Shown here piece after piece: positions 54,765 through 63,915 of a stretch of 64,000 bases of DNA. Numbering within the stretch: the stretch's first letter is position 1; the number at the start of each line of letters is the position of its first letter. Source of the DNA: Quatrionicoccus australiensis (GTDB lineage: Bacteria > Pseudomonadota > Gammaproteobacteria > Burkholderiales > Rhodocyclaceae); NCBI RefSeq assembly GCF_020510525.1, contig NZ_CP075188.1, positions 248,001 through 312,000 of the forward strand, written 5' to 3'. The position numbers and the translations under genes are program-made. The notes beneath the pieces were generated by a model. It worked only from the letters and a program-made list of their open reading frames with translations, did no database searches and was not told the origin of the DNA.

Positions 54765-57700
54765 TTATGCTTTCTCGACGTTGACCAGGAAGGCCTTGTA
54801 TTCCGGGGTCTGCGCATTGGCGTCGCCGATGCCCGGGCTCAGGGTGTTGGCCAGGAAGCCCTTGCGGGTGTTGCCCTCATAGCCCCAGTGGCAGGGAATG
54901 CCGATCTGCTCGACTTCCTGCCCCGCCACCTGCAGCGTCATGACGCGCTTGGTCACCACTGCCTTGCCGCGGATGAAGCCGCGCTTGCTCGATATCTTGA
55001 CCATGTCGCCGGCCTTGATGCCCTTCTTGCCGGCCAGCTTCTCGCTGATCTCGACGAACTGCTCGGGCTGCACAATGGCGTTGAGGCGCGAGTGCTTGGT
55101 CCAGTGGCGGAACATTTCCGTGATCGAGTAAGTGGTCGCCACGTAGGGGAATTCCTCGCGGGTGCCGAAACGCTCGGCGTCGGCCTTGAAGGAACGTGCC
55201 ACCGGGCTGCGGCTGACTTCCGGATGCAGCGGGTTGGCCGGCAAGGGGCTTTCCGTCGGCTCGTAGTGCTCCGGGAAAGGGCCGTCGTTCATGGCGCCGA
55301 CCGAGAACAGGCGGCCGAGACCTTCCGGCAGCATGATGAAGGGCGGTACGTTGGCTTCCGGCGCGGCGGTCGCCGCGTAGTCGGCAACGTCGGCACCGGT
55401 CCATTGCTTGCCGTTCCAGTGGATCAGCTTGCGGTGGGCATCCCAGGGTTTGCCGGCGGGATCGAGTGAGGCGCGGTTGTACAGCACGCGGCGGTTGAGT
55501 GGCCAGGAGAAGGCCCAGCCCGGCGTGTTGCCGAGGCCGACGTCGGTATTGTCGCGGCGCGCCATCAGGTTGCCGGCTTGCGTCCATTGGCCGGTGTAGA
55601 TCCAGCACAGGCTGCTGGTCGTGCCGTCGTCGCGCAGGTGGGCAAAGCTCGACAACAGATCGCCCTTTTTGGCGATCTGGTTGCCCTTGTCGTCGAACAG
55701 GTCGGCCAGGGCGTAGCCGTTGGCTTCCTTGGCGACTTCCTGCGGATGCGGATCGGCCGGGTCGTGGTAGTTCCAGTTCAGGTTGAGGATCGGGTCGGGG
55801 AAGGCGCCGCCTTCCTTCTTGTACAGCTCGCGGATGCGGGTGAAGATGCCGCCGAGGATGCGGCCGTCGTGGCGTGCTTCGTACGGCGGGTTCTGCGCCG
55901 CCCAGTGCCATTGCAGCCAGCGTCCGGAGTTGGCGATAGAGCCGTCCTCTTCGGCGAAGCAGGAGGAGGGCAGGCGGAACACCGTAGTCTGGATCTTGGT
56001 CGGATCGACATCGTTGAATTCCCCGTGGTTCTGCCAGAACGAAGAGGTTTCGGTCTGCAACGGATCGATCACCACCATCCACTTGAGCTTGGCCAGCGAA
56101 TCGCGCACCTTGCGTGAATCGGGCATGGCGGCGACGATGTTGAAGCCCTGGATGATGTAGCCGTTGACCTTGCCCTGGTGCACGAGGTCGAAGTAGGAGA
56201 GCAGGTCATAGCTGCGGTCCCATTTTGGCAGCCAGTCGTAGCCCCAGTTGTTGTCCGCGGTGGCGGCATCACCCCAGAGGCCTTTCATCAGGCTGACGAA
56301 GAATTTCGGCGTGTTTTTCCAGAAGTTCACCGAGTTCGGCGTCTGCGCCTTGGGCGTGCGCTGCTCCAGGTAGTCCTTGAGCGTCTGCTGCTTGTCCTGC
56401 GGCAGCATCAGATAGGCCGGCAGCATGTTGGCGAGGATGCCGATGTCGGTGAAGCCCTGCACGTTGGAATGGCCGCGCAGTGCGTTGATGCCGCCGCCGG
56501 GCATGCCGATGTTGCCGAGCAGCAGCTGGACCATGGCGGCGCAGCGGATGATCTGGGCGCCGGCGGTATGGTGTGTCCAGCCCAGCGCATAGAGGATGGT
56601 GGCGGTGCGATCCGGTACGCTGGTCGCGGCCATGGTCTCGCAGACCTTGATGAAGGCCGCCTTCGGCGTGCCGGTGATCGAGGCGACCATGTCCGGCGTG
56701 TAGCGCTCGACGTGCTTTTTCAGCAGGTTGATGACGCAGCGCGGGTGCTGCAGCGTATCGTCGCGTTCGGCCATGCCGTCCTTGTCCAGGACGTAGTTCC
56801 ACGAGGCTTTGTCGTAGCTGCGCTTCTCGGCATCGTAGCCGCTGAAGATGCCCTCGTTGAACTCGTAGTCCTCGCGCACGATCAGTGCCGCATTGGTATA
56901 GGCCTTGACGTACTCGTGCTGGATCTTGTCGTTGTTCAGCAGATAGCTGATCAGGCCGAGCAGGAAGGCGGCATCGGCGCCGGCCCGGATTGGCGCGTAG
57001 AAATCGGCAACCGCGGCGGTCCGGCTGAAGCGCGGATCGACCACCATCAGCGTGGCATTGTTGTGCGTTTTCGCCTCGATTACCCACTTGAAACCGACCG
57101 GGTGGGCTTCGGCCGGATTGCCGCCCATGACCAGGATTACGTTGGCGTTCTTGATGTCCACCCAGTGATTGGTCATCGCGCCGCGCCCGAAGGACGGGGC
57201 CAGTGCCGATACCGTCGGGCCGTGGCAGAGACGGGCCTGGTTTTCGACCGACGCAATGCCGAGGCCGCGCGCGAACTTGAAGTCGAGGAAGCCGGTTTCG
57301 TTGCTGGCGGCGGAAGAGCCGAGGAAGCCGGTGCTCAGCCAGCGGTTGACGGTGGCGCCGGCGGCATTTTTCTCGATGAAGTTGGCGTCGCGGTCATCCT
57401 TGATCAGGCGGGCGATGCGTTTGTTGGCCTCGTCCCAGGTGATGCGCTTCCATTCGTTGCTGCCCGCTTCGCGTACCTCGGGGTATTTCAGGCGCTGCGC
57501 ACTGTGGATGTAGTCGAGCACGCCGGCCCCCTTCGGGCACAGCGAGCCGCGGCTGACCGGATGATCCGGATCGCCTTCGACGTGGATGATCTTCTTTTGC
57601 GCGTTCTTGGCGCCATCGCCCAGACTGTAGATGAGGATGCCGCAACCCACTGAGCAGTAGGTGCAGTTGTTGCGCGTTTCAGTAGCGCGGTACAGCTTGT

Positions 57701-57842
57701 ACTGGCGCACTTCGGCGCGCGCTGCTTCGGGTGCCATGCCGAGCACGGCGAGGCCGGAGCCGCCGAGACCGGCGGCGGATATCTTGAAGAACTGGCGGCG
57801 GTTGACCCGCAGGCCGGTTCCTGATTTTTCCTTGCTTTCCAT
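54765..57842 (-). CDS. respiratory formate dehydrogenase catalytic subunit (alpha, Cys form)
   Basis: 1025 residues in one unbroken frame. Twin-arginine signal RRQFFK at 15-20 exports it folded. 4Fe-4S cysteines at 60, 63, 67 and 102, and molybdopterin domains follow. NQARLCHGPT gives Cys206-His207 at the position of selenocysteine in E. coli FdnG, encoded by TGC at 57225-57227, so no SECIS or SelB dependence. It oxidises formate in the periplasm. First gene of fdhABC-fdhD-fdhE, preceded by a sigma-54 promoter. Confidence 0.94.
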   Translation of the reverse strand: MESKEKSGTGLRVNRRQFFKISAAGLGGSGLAVLGMAPEAARAEVRQYKLYRATETRNNCTYCSVGCGILIYSLGDGAKNAQKKIIHVEGDPDHPVSRGSLCPKGAGVLDYIHSAQRLKYPEVREAGSNEWKRITWDEANKRIARLIKDDRDANFIEKNAAGATVNRWLSTGFLGSSAASNETGFLDFKFARGLGIASVENQARLCHGPTVSALAPSFGRGAMTNHWVDIKNANVILVMGGNPAEAHPVGFKWVIEAKTHNNATLMVVDPRFSRTAAVADFYAPIRAGADAAFLLGLISYLLNNDKIQHEYVKAYTNAALIVREDYEFNEGIFSGYDAEKRSYDKASWNYVLDKDGMAERDDTLQHPRCVINLLKKHVERYTPDMVASITGTPKAAFIKVCETMAATSVPDRTATILYALGWTHHTAGAQIIRCAAMVQLLLGNIGMPGGGINALRGHSNVQGFTDIGILANMLPAYLMLPQDKQQTLKDYLEQRTPKAQTPNSVNFWKNTPKFFVSLMKGLWGDAATADNNWGYDWLPKWDRSYDLLSYFDLVHQGKVNGYIIQGFNIVAAMPDSRKVRDSLAKLKWMVVIDPLQTETSSFWQNHGEFNDVDPTKIQTTVFRLPSSCFAEEDGSIANSGRWLQWHWAAQNPPYEARHDGRILGGIFTRIRELYKKEGGAFPDPILNLNWNYHDPADPHPQEVAKEANGYALADLFDDKGNQIAKKGDLLSSFAHLRDDGTTSSLCWIYTGQWTQAGNLMARRDNTDVGLGNTPGWAFSWPLNRRVLYNRASLDPAGKPWDAHRKLIHWNGKQWTGADVADYAATAAPEANVPPFIMLPEGLGRLFSVGAMNDGPFPEHYEPTESPLPANPLHPEVSRSPVARSFKADAERFGTREEFPYVATTYSITEMFRHWTKHSRLNAIVQPEQFVEISEKLAGKKGIKAGDMVKISSKRGFIRGKAVVTKRVMTLQVAGQEVEQIGIPCHWGYEGNTRKGFLANTLSPGIGDANAQTPEYKAFLVNVEKA

Positions 57843-57967
57843 TCAGATCTCCTCTTGCCCCGGCTTGCCCGCCGGGAACCCCTGTCAATGGCCGGTGCAA
57901 CGCCGGCATTTCCCCTTGTGCCGCCGGCTTGATGGGCGGCGACGATGCAACTGTTGGCGGCTACATT

Positions 57968-57983
57968 TGCAAGCTGCGTGCCT
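57968..57983 (-). promoter_or_regulatory. sigma-54 promoter of the formate dehydrogenase operon
   Basis: Minus strand AGGCACG-CAGC-TTGCA matches the sigma-54 consensus TGGCACG-N4-TTGCW at all but the first base, with the required GG-N10-GC spacing. The start would fall near 57957, leaving a leader of about 115 bases to the ATG at 57842. An NtrC-type activator gene and a palindrome lie upstream. Confidence 0.78.
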
Positions 57984-58037
57984 GCTGCCCAATTCCTTAA
58001 TAAGCAATGAGTTGAAAAAAAGACCCTGCCAGCGGGT

Positions 58038-58072
58038 GGGTCAAAATGTCCCGGGGTGGGACAAATTGACCC
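58038..58072. promoter_or_regulatory. palindromic enhancer-like site between fdh operon and NtrC-type regulator
   Basis: GGGTCAA...TTGACCC encloses TGTCCC-GGGGT-GGGACA; of 15 positions per arm 13 are complementary about the centre at 58055. It sits about 98 bases upstream of the predicted sigma-54 start, a usual distance for an upstream activator site, and about 130 bases before the regulator's own ATG. The rest of the 357-base gap shows no coding potential. Confidence 0.65.
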
Positions 58073-58199
58073 GGGGGGCTGAGCCGGTGTGGCTTGCCAG
58101 CGGAGCGCCTGAGCCTGTACTGCGGACGACCCGGCATGGCCGGGCCGGGAAAGCGTGCGAGAATTGCCGCGCCTCCATCACGCGCAACTCTTCACGGCA

Positions 58200-59558
58200 A
58201 TGAACGAACTTCCGGCAAGCGAAAGCAAATCTCCCTGGCAGCAATATTCCGTGCTGATCGTCGATGACGAGGTCGGCATGGTCAGCTTCCTGCAGCGGGC
58301 GCTGAGCAGTCGCTGTGGCGTCGTCGATAGCGCCGGCAGTGTCGAAGCGGCGCGGCCGTTGCTTGAACGCAGTCGTTACGACCTGATCGTGCTCGACATC
58401 GCATTGCCCGGCTGTTCCGGCGTCGACTGGCTGCACGAGTTGCGCGAGGAGGGCTATGCCGGCGATGTCGTGCTGATGACTGCCTATGCTGATCTCGACA
58501 CGGCGATCGAAGCCCTGCGCGCCGGTGCCGCCGATTTCCTGCTCAAGCCCTTTTCGCTGGCCCTGGTGCTCAATGCCATCCAGCGCTGTTTCGAGCGCTC
58601 CCGGCTGGCGCGCGAGAATTTCGTGCTGCGCCGCGAAGTCGGCCCGCGTGCTGCGGATGTCGAGGGGGTGATCGGTCAGTCCGAGGCGATGTTCAAGGTC
58701 TGCGAACGCCTCAAGAAAATTGCGCCGAGCGCGGCGACCGTGCTGCTGAGCGGCGAGTCTGGCACCGGCAAGGAGGTCGCGGCACGTGCCCTGCATGCGC
58801 TGAGTGCGCGCGCCGACGGACCGTTCGTGCCGGTCAATTGCGCGGCAATCGCCGCCGAACTGATCGAGTCGGAATTGTTCGGCCACATCAAGGGGGCCTA
58901 CACCGGCGCGCAGCAGCGGCGCGAGGGGCTGTTCTACTACGCGCGCGGCGGCACGCTCTTTCTCGACGAAATTTCCGAACTGCCCTTGTCGGCGCAGGCC
59001 AAGCTGCTGCGCGTGCTCGAGGAGAAGCGCATCCGGCCGGTTGGTTCGGAGCAGGAAATCGCCGTCGATGTGCGGGTCATTGCCGCTACCAACCGCGATC
59101 TCAAGATCGAGGTCGGCGAGCAGCGCTTCCGTCAGGATCTCTATTACCGCCTGCAGGTCTTCGAGGTCATGCTGCCGCCCTTGCGCGAGCGTCCGGAAGA
59201 CATTCCGCTGCTGTTCGATCATTTCGTCGCCCAGCTGGCGCCGAGTCTGGGCGTGCCGCCGCTGCACCTCGATGCACGCACCCTGGCCCGCCTGGCCGAT
59301 TACGACTGGCCCGGCAATGTGCGCGAATTGCGCAACCTGATCGAGCGTTCGCTGATTCTCGGCTGGTTCGACATCGGCCATGAGCCGGAGGTTGCGCCAG
59401 GAGCGTTTTCCTGCGCCGATGAAACGCTGGAGGCAGTCGAAAAATCGCACATTCTCGCCGTGCTCGCCGCCTGTGATGGCAACAAGTCGGAGGCCAGCCG
59501 GCGGCTTGGCATCTCGCGCAAGACGATGGACAGGAAGTGCCAGGCCTGGGGCGTCTGA
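58200..59558 (+). CDS. NtrC-family sigma-54-dependent response regulator
   Basis: 452 residues from the ATG at 58200. Receiver (acid pair Asp22/Asp23, phosphoacceptor Asp66, Lys116), AAA+ domain with Walker A GESGTGKE (185-192), sigma-54 contact loop GAYTGA (232-237, a Tyr variant of GAFTGA), Walker B FLDEISEL, and a Fis-type HTH at the C-terminus ([19 protein letters not shown]). Divergent from the fdh operon and coupled by TGATG to its kinase. Most likely target: the sigma-54 promoter at 57968. Confidence 0.92.
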   Translation: MNELPASESKSPWQQYSVLIVDDEVGMVSFLQRALSSRCGVVDSAGSVEAARPLLERSRYDLIVLDIALPGCSGVDWLHELREEGYAGDVVLMTAYADLDTAIEALRAGAADFLLKPFSLALVLNAIQRCFERSRLARENFVLRREVGPRAADVEGVIGQSEAMFKVCERLKKIAPSAATVLLSGESGTGKEVAARALHALSARADGPFVPVNCAAIAAELIESELFGHIKGAYTGAQQRREGLFYYARGGTLFLDEISELPLSAQAKLLRVLEEKRIRPVGSEQEIAVDVRVIAATNRDLKIEVGEQRFRQDLYYRLQVFEVMLPPLRERPEDIPLLFDHFVAQLAPSLGVPPLHLDARTLARLADYDWPGNVRELRNLIERSLILGWFDIGHEPEVAPGAFSCADETLEAVEKSHILAVLAACDGNKSEASRRLGISRKTMDRKCQAWGV

Positions 59559-61549
59559 TGCGCTTCGGCCGGCGCTCGATCCGCGTTCGCCTGCTGTTGC
59601 TGGCGCTGATCCCGCTCGGCTTCGTCCTGCCGCTGACCATCTCGGTGCTGGCCTACTGGGGAGGCGACTACTTCAACCAGTTGCTGGTCACCAAGGTGCG
59701 CAGCGATCTGGCAATTGCGCATGGCTACTATGAGCGGGTCAGCGAGGGGGTTGGCGGCTCGGTGGCCAGTCTGGCCGACTCGGCGCGCCTGGCGCGGGTT
59801 TTGGGGGCGCTGCCGCGACGGCATGACAAGGCGATTGCTGCCGTGCTCAATGCCGTGCAGCAGGAGCAGAAGCTTGATTTTCTCTATTTTCTCGACGTCG
59901 ACCGTAGCCGCGCCGATGCGCGCGCCTGGCCGGTCGTTGCATCGGCTCTGGATGGTCAGGCGAAAACCGCGACCGAGGTTTTTTCTGGCGCCCAGCTTTT
60001 TGCGATCAGTCCGGCGCTGGCCGAGCGGGCACGCACGCCGGTACTGGTCACGGCCAACGCGCGTGCCGATCAGCGCGAGGTCGAAGTGCGCGGCCTGGTC
60101 ATCCACGCTGCTGCGCCGGTGCACGATGCGAGCGGACGCCTGCTCGGGGTGCTCAGTGGCGGCATCCTGCTCAACAAGAACCTGAATTTCATCGATCGCC
60201 TGAATGCCATCGTCTATCCCGAGGGCGCTCTGCCTTTCGGTAGTGCCGGTACGGCGACCTTGTTCCTCGACAGCGTGCGGGTCGCTACCAATGTGCGCCT
60301 GTTCGGCAGCACGCGCGCCATCGGCACCCGCGTCTCGGCCGCGGTCGATGCGGCCGTGCTCGGCGAGGGACGGACCTGGCTGGACCGCGCCTTTGTCGTC
60401 AGCGACTGGTATGTCTCGGCCTATGAGCCATTGCTCGACAGCCGGCAGCAGCGCATCGGCATGCTCTATGTCGGCTTCCTCGAAGGCCCTTTCGTGACTG
60501 CCCGGCAGCACGCCTTTGCCGCGATTGCCGGTGTCTTCCTGCTCGCCATGCTGGTTGCCGGGGTTTTTGCGATCTTCTGGGCGCGCAGCGTCTTCCGGCC
60601 GATCGAGCGCATGCATTCGACCATGCACGCCATCGAGCAGGGCAATGTCGATGCCCGCGTCGGGCCGCTGTCCACGCCGGACGATCTCGGTATCGTCGCC
60701 GCCCACTTCGACCGCATGCTCGATCGTTTGCAATCGCAGGCTTCGTCGCTCAAGCGCTGGGGCGAGTCGCTCGATGCCAAGGTGGCAGAGCGCACCGCGG
60801 CGCTCGAACAGGCGGTGGCCGATCTCAAGGCGGCGCAGTCGCAACTGGTGATGAACGAGAAATTGGCCGCGATCGGGCAGTTGACCGCTGGCGTTGCGCA
60901 TGAAATCAACAATCCGGTCGCCGTCATCCAGGGCAATCTCGACGTCCTGCGCGATCTGCTCGGGCCGCAGGCCGAGCCGGTCGAGCCCGAGATCAAGCTG
61001 ATCCAGGAGCAGATCCACCGCATTCGGCTGATCGTTGCCAAGCTGCTGCAATTTGCCCGGCCGCAGGACTATGTTGGTTATCTCGAGCCGGTGGCGGCCG
61101 GGCCGTTGATCCAGGACAGCCTGCTGCTGGTTCGCCAGTTGCTCAAGACCAACAATATCGCCATCGAACAGCACCTTGATTCGCAGCGCCAGATCACCTG
61201 CAACAAGAACGAGTTGCAGCAGGTCATGGTCAATCTGCTGGTCAATGCCATCCAGGCCATGCCGGATGGCGGCCTGCTGACCATCGCGGCCGAGGACTGG
61301 GATGCTGCCGACATGCCGCTCGGCATCCGGCTGATCGTTGCCGACTCCGGGCACGGGGTCAGTGATGCCGATCGCGAACACCTGTTCCAGCCCTTCTACA
61401 CGGCGCGCAAGCCGGGCGGCAATGGGCTGGGACTGTGGGTCAGCAAGTCGCTGATCGAGCGCTATGGCGGCAACATCACGATCGAGAATCAGCCCGGGCA
61501 AGGCGCCCGCTTTGTCGTCTGGCTGCGCCTCGAGCCGCAGGGGCTGTAG
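59558..61549 (+). CDS. Cache-domain sensor histidine kinase, partner of the NtrC-type regulator
   Basis: 663 residues from the ATG at 59558, sharing a base with the regulator's TGA. TM1 (about 12-35), single large periplasmic Cache-like domain (about 40-310), TM2 (about 315-340), HAMP, coiled coil, HisKA with GVAHEINNP (His448), HATPase with GNGLGLWVSKSLIERYGG. This NtrB-like H-box is the type that pairs with NtrC regulators. The signal may be formate or another small carboxylate; inference. Confidence 0.9.
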   Translation: MRFGRRSIRVRLLLLALIPLGFVLPLTISVLAYWGGDYFNQLLVTKVRSDLAIAHGYYERVSEGVGGSVASLADSARLARVLGALPRRHDKAIAAVLNAVQQEQKLDFLYFLDVDRSRADARAWPVVASALDGQAKTATEVFSGAQLFAISPALAERARTPVLVTANARADQREVEVRGLVIHAAAPVHDASGRLLGVLSGGILLNKNLNFIDRLNAIVYPEGALPFGSAGTATLFLDSVRVATNVRLFGSTRAIGTRVSAAVDAAVLGEGRTWLDRAFVVSDWYVSAYEPLLDSRQQRIGMLYVGFLEGPFVTARQHAFAAIAGVFLLAMLVAGVFAIFWARSVFRPIERMHSTMHAIEQGNVDARVGPLSTPDDLGIVAAHFDRMLDRLQSQASSLKRWGESLDAKVAERTAALEQAVADLKAAQSQLVMNEKLAAIGQLTAGVAHEINNPVAVIQGNLDVLRDLLGPQAEPVEPEIKLIQEQIHRIRLIVAKLLQFARPQDYVGYLEPVAAGPLIQDSLLLVRQLLKTNNIAIEQHLDSQRQITCNKNELQQVMVNLLVNAIQAMPDGGLLTIAAEDWDAADMPLGIRLIVADSGHGVSDADREHLFQPFYTARKPGGNGLGLWVSKSLIERYGGNITIENQPGQGARFVVWLRLEPQGL

Positions 61550-61570
61550 CGCGGCGCAGCCAGCGCGCGA

Positions 61571-62587
61571 TCAGTTGGTCGCGAAGGTGAAGGCGTCGGC
61601 GAAGAACTCTTCTTCCGGCAGGGCGCACTTCTCGATGAAGTCACGCCGGGCGGCATCGATCATGACCGGCGAGCCGCAGGCATAGACCTGGTAGCCCGAG
61701 AGATCCGGGAAGTCGGTGACGACCGCCTGATGCACGAAGCCGGTGCGACCGTTCCAGGCATCATCGGCCGCCGGTTCCGAGAGGACCGGCACGTACTTGA
61801 TGTGCGGATGTTCGGCCGCCCATTTCTCCGGCAGCGCATGCATGTAGAGGTCGGCCCTGGCCTTGGCGCCCCAATAGATGTGCAGCGGGCGTTCCGACTG
61901 GTCGGCGATGGCCTTTTCGACGATCGCCTTGAGCGGCGCGAAACCGGTACCGCCGGCGAGCAGGACGACCGGCTTCTTCGAGTCCTGGCGCAGGAAAAAG
62001 CCGCCCTGCGGCCCTTCGAAGCGCAGGATGTCGCGCACCTTGAGGCTGTTGAATACCTGTTCCGTGAACAGGCCGCCCGGCACCAGGCGGATGTGCAGTT
62101 CGATGATGCCGTCGCTGCGCGGCGCGTTGGCCAGCGAATAGCTGCGTCGCTTGCCGTCCTTCAACAGGAAGTCGATGTACTGGCCGGCGAGGAACTGGAA
62201 CTGCTCGCTGCCCGGCAGACGCAGGTGCATGTCGATGACGTCGGGCGCTAGGCGCTCGAGCTTCTCGATGCGGGCCGGCAGGATCTTGATCGGGAAATCG
62301 TTGGCCGAGCTCATCTGCTTGCATTCGATGACCAGGTCGCTCTTGGCCGTGGCGCAGCAATACAGGGTCAGGCCGGCGGCCTTGTCGGCATCGCTGAGCG
62401 CGTGCGCCTGTGACTTGCCGTGGTCGACGCTGCCTTCGACGACCTTGCCCTTGCAGGCACCACAGGCGCCGTCCTTGCAGCCGTAAGGCATGGTCAGGCC
62501 CTGGCGCAGAGCGGCTTCGAGCAGGGTTTCATCGGGTTCGGCGGCAAACTGGCGGCCGCTCGGCTGGACGGTAATCTGGTGGCTCAT
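61571..62587 (-). CDS. NAD(P)H-flavin reductase with N-terminal 2Fe-2S ferredoxin domain
   Basis: 338 residues from the ATG at 62587; the longer frame overlaps the divergent gene. Plant-type ferredoxin Cys set YGCKDGACGACKG plus a Cys near 80, then FAD domain (RRSYSLANAP) and NAD domain (LLAGGTGFAPLKAIV, CGSPVMI). This layout is that of CDP-6-deoxy-glucoseen reductase-like and oxygenase reductase components. No oxygenase or sugar genes are adjacent, so the partner is unknown. Confidence 0.88.
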   Translation of the reverse strand: MSHQITVQPSGRQFAAEPDETLLEAALRQGLTMPYGCKDGACGACKGKVVEGSVDHGKSQAHALSDADKAAGLTLYCCATAKSDLVIECKQMSSANDFPIKILPARIEKLERLAPDVIDMHLRLPGSEQFQFLAGQYIDFLLKDGKRRSYSLANAPRSDGIIELHIRLVPGGLFTEQVFNSLKVRDILRFEGPQGGFFLRQDSKKPVVLLAGGTGFAPLKAIVEKAIADQSERPLHIYWGAKARADLYMHALPEKWAAEHPHIKYVPVLSEPAADDAWNGRTGFVHQAVVTDFPDLSGYQVYACGSPVMIDAARRDFIEKCALPEEEFFADAFTFATN

Positions 62588-62620
62588 CGGTTCCCCTTGT
62601 TGGTCGGCTACAATGCAGCC

Positions 62621-63505
62621 GTGCAAAAAATACTGATCGTCGGCAGCGGAGACATTGCCCGCCGCATTCTTTCCCGCCTTGCTCACCGCAGTTGCGTCCA
62701 TGCCTTGTTGCGCGATCCCGGTCGTGCCGCCGAATGGCGCCTGGCCGGTGCCCGGCCGGTGCTGGCCGATCTCGACCAGCCGGCCAGCCTGCAGCGCCTG
62801 GCCGGTCTGGCCGATAGCGTGCTGCATCTCGCACCGCCGCCCGGCGAAGGCCTCCACGACTCGCGCACCCGGCATTTGCTGGCTGCCTTGAGCAAGGGCA
62901 AAAGTCTACCACGCCGCCTGATCTACGTTAGTACGACCGGGGTGTACGGTGATTGCGGTGGCGAGATCATCGACGAAACGCGTCGCCTGCAGCCGGAAAG
63001 CAGCCGTGCCGCGCGTCGCGTTGACGCCGAGCGCTGCCTGCGCACCTGGGGGCGGCAGAACGGCGTGAGCGTTTCCATCCTGCGCGCACCGGGCATCTAC
63101 GCCGCCGATCGCCTGCCGTTCGAGCGCCTGAAAAAGGGCCTGCCGGCGCTGTGTACCGCTGACGACGTGTATACCAACCATATTCACGCCGAGGATCTGG
63201 CCAGTGCCTGTGTTGCCGCGCTGCGCCACGGCCGGGCCAATCGCGCCTACAATGTCGTTGATGATTCCGACCTGAAAATGGCCGACTATTTTGATCGGGT
63301 GGCGGATGCTTTTGCCCTGTCCCGGCCGCCGCGCCTGAGTCGTGGCGAAGCCGCCCGCCAGCTTTCACCGGTGCAGATGTCCTTCATGCGCGAATCGCGC
63401 CGGATCGGCAATCGGCGAATCAAAGAAGAATTCAAACTGCGCCTCGCGTACCCGACAGTTGATGCCGGGATAGCAGAGGCGCTCGCAAGGAGAAACGCAT
63501 GTTGA
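62621..63505 (+). CDS. NAD-dependent epimerase/dehydratase-like protein
   Basis: 294 residues from a GTG at 62621 (VQKILIVGSGDIARR); a TTG at 62600 in frame is possible. Rossmann motif GSGDIA, then YVSTTGVYGDCGG in which the usual Tyr-x3-Lys pair is not clear, and RAPGIY, NHIHAEDLA. It resembles YeeZ-like atypical short-chain proteins. The start is only 33 bases from the divergent reductase start, so promoters overlap. Its stop overlaps the hemJ-like start by 7 bases. Confidence 0.85.
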   Translation: MQKILIVGSGDIARRILSRLAHRSCVHALLRDPGRAAEWRLAGARPVLADLDQPASLQRLAGLADSVLHLAPPPGEGLHDSRTRHLLAALSKGKSLPRRLIYVSTTGVYGDCGGEIIDETRRLQPESSRAARRVDAERCLRTWGRQNGVSVSILRAPGIYAADRLPFERLKKGLPALCTADDVYTNHIHAEDLASACVAALRHGRANRAYNVVDDSDLKMADYFDRVADAFALSRPPRLSRGEAARQLSPVQMSFMRESRRIGNRRIKEEFKLRLAYPTVDAGIAEALARRNAC

Positions 63506-63915
63506 TCGTCAAGGCCCTGCATATATCGCTGGTCGTCGCCTGGTTTGCCGGCTTGTTCTACCTGCCGCGCATTTTCGTGAATCTGGCCATGGTGCCGGAC
63601 GACAGTCCGGCCGAGCGCGACCGCCTGCTGCTGATGGCCGGCAAGCTGTTCAAGTTCATGACGCCGCTCGGCATCCTCGCCGTGCTGCTCGGTCTGTGGT
63701 TGTGGTTCGCCTATAATTTTTCCGGTGGCTGGCTGCATGCCAAGACTTTCCTGGTCGCCCTGCTGGTCGTCTATCACGTGCATTGCGGCATGACGCTCAA
63801 GGCTTTCCGCCTCGGGCGCAATACCCGCAGCCACGTCTGGTTCCGCTTTTATAACGAAATGCCCGTGCTCGTGCTGTTTGCCGTGGTCTTTCTTGCCGTC
63901 CTGAAGCCTTTCTGA
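63499..63915 (+). CDS. HemJ-like membrane protein (CopD/UPF0093 family)
   Basis: 138 residues, four TM helices, with KALHISLVVAWFAGLFYLPRIFV at the start (conserved His8), matching HemJ, which oxidises protoporphyrinogen IX. A Lys-containing LHAKTFLV segment and YNEMPVLVLFAVVFLAVLKP at the end also fit. AAGGAG precedes the ATG. Its stop shares a base with the next ATG. Confidence 0.85.
   Translation: MLIVKALHISLVVAWFAGLFYLPRIFVNLAMVPDDSPAERDRLLLMAGKLFKFMTPLGILAVLLGLWLWFAYNFSGGWLHAKTFLVALLVVYHVHCGMTLKAFRLGRNTRSHVWFRFYNEMPVLVLFAVVFLAVLKPF

Noticed and set aside
57225..57227. Selenocysteine codon in the formate dehydrogenase gene
   Set aside because: The codon is TGC and the frame contains no internal TGA.
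59300..61501. 733-codon minus-strand open frame
   Set aside because: Antisense to the NtrC-partner kinase, whose domains are complete in the plus frame.
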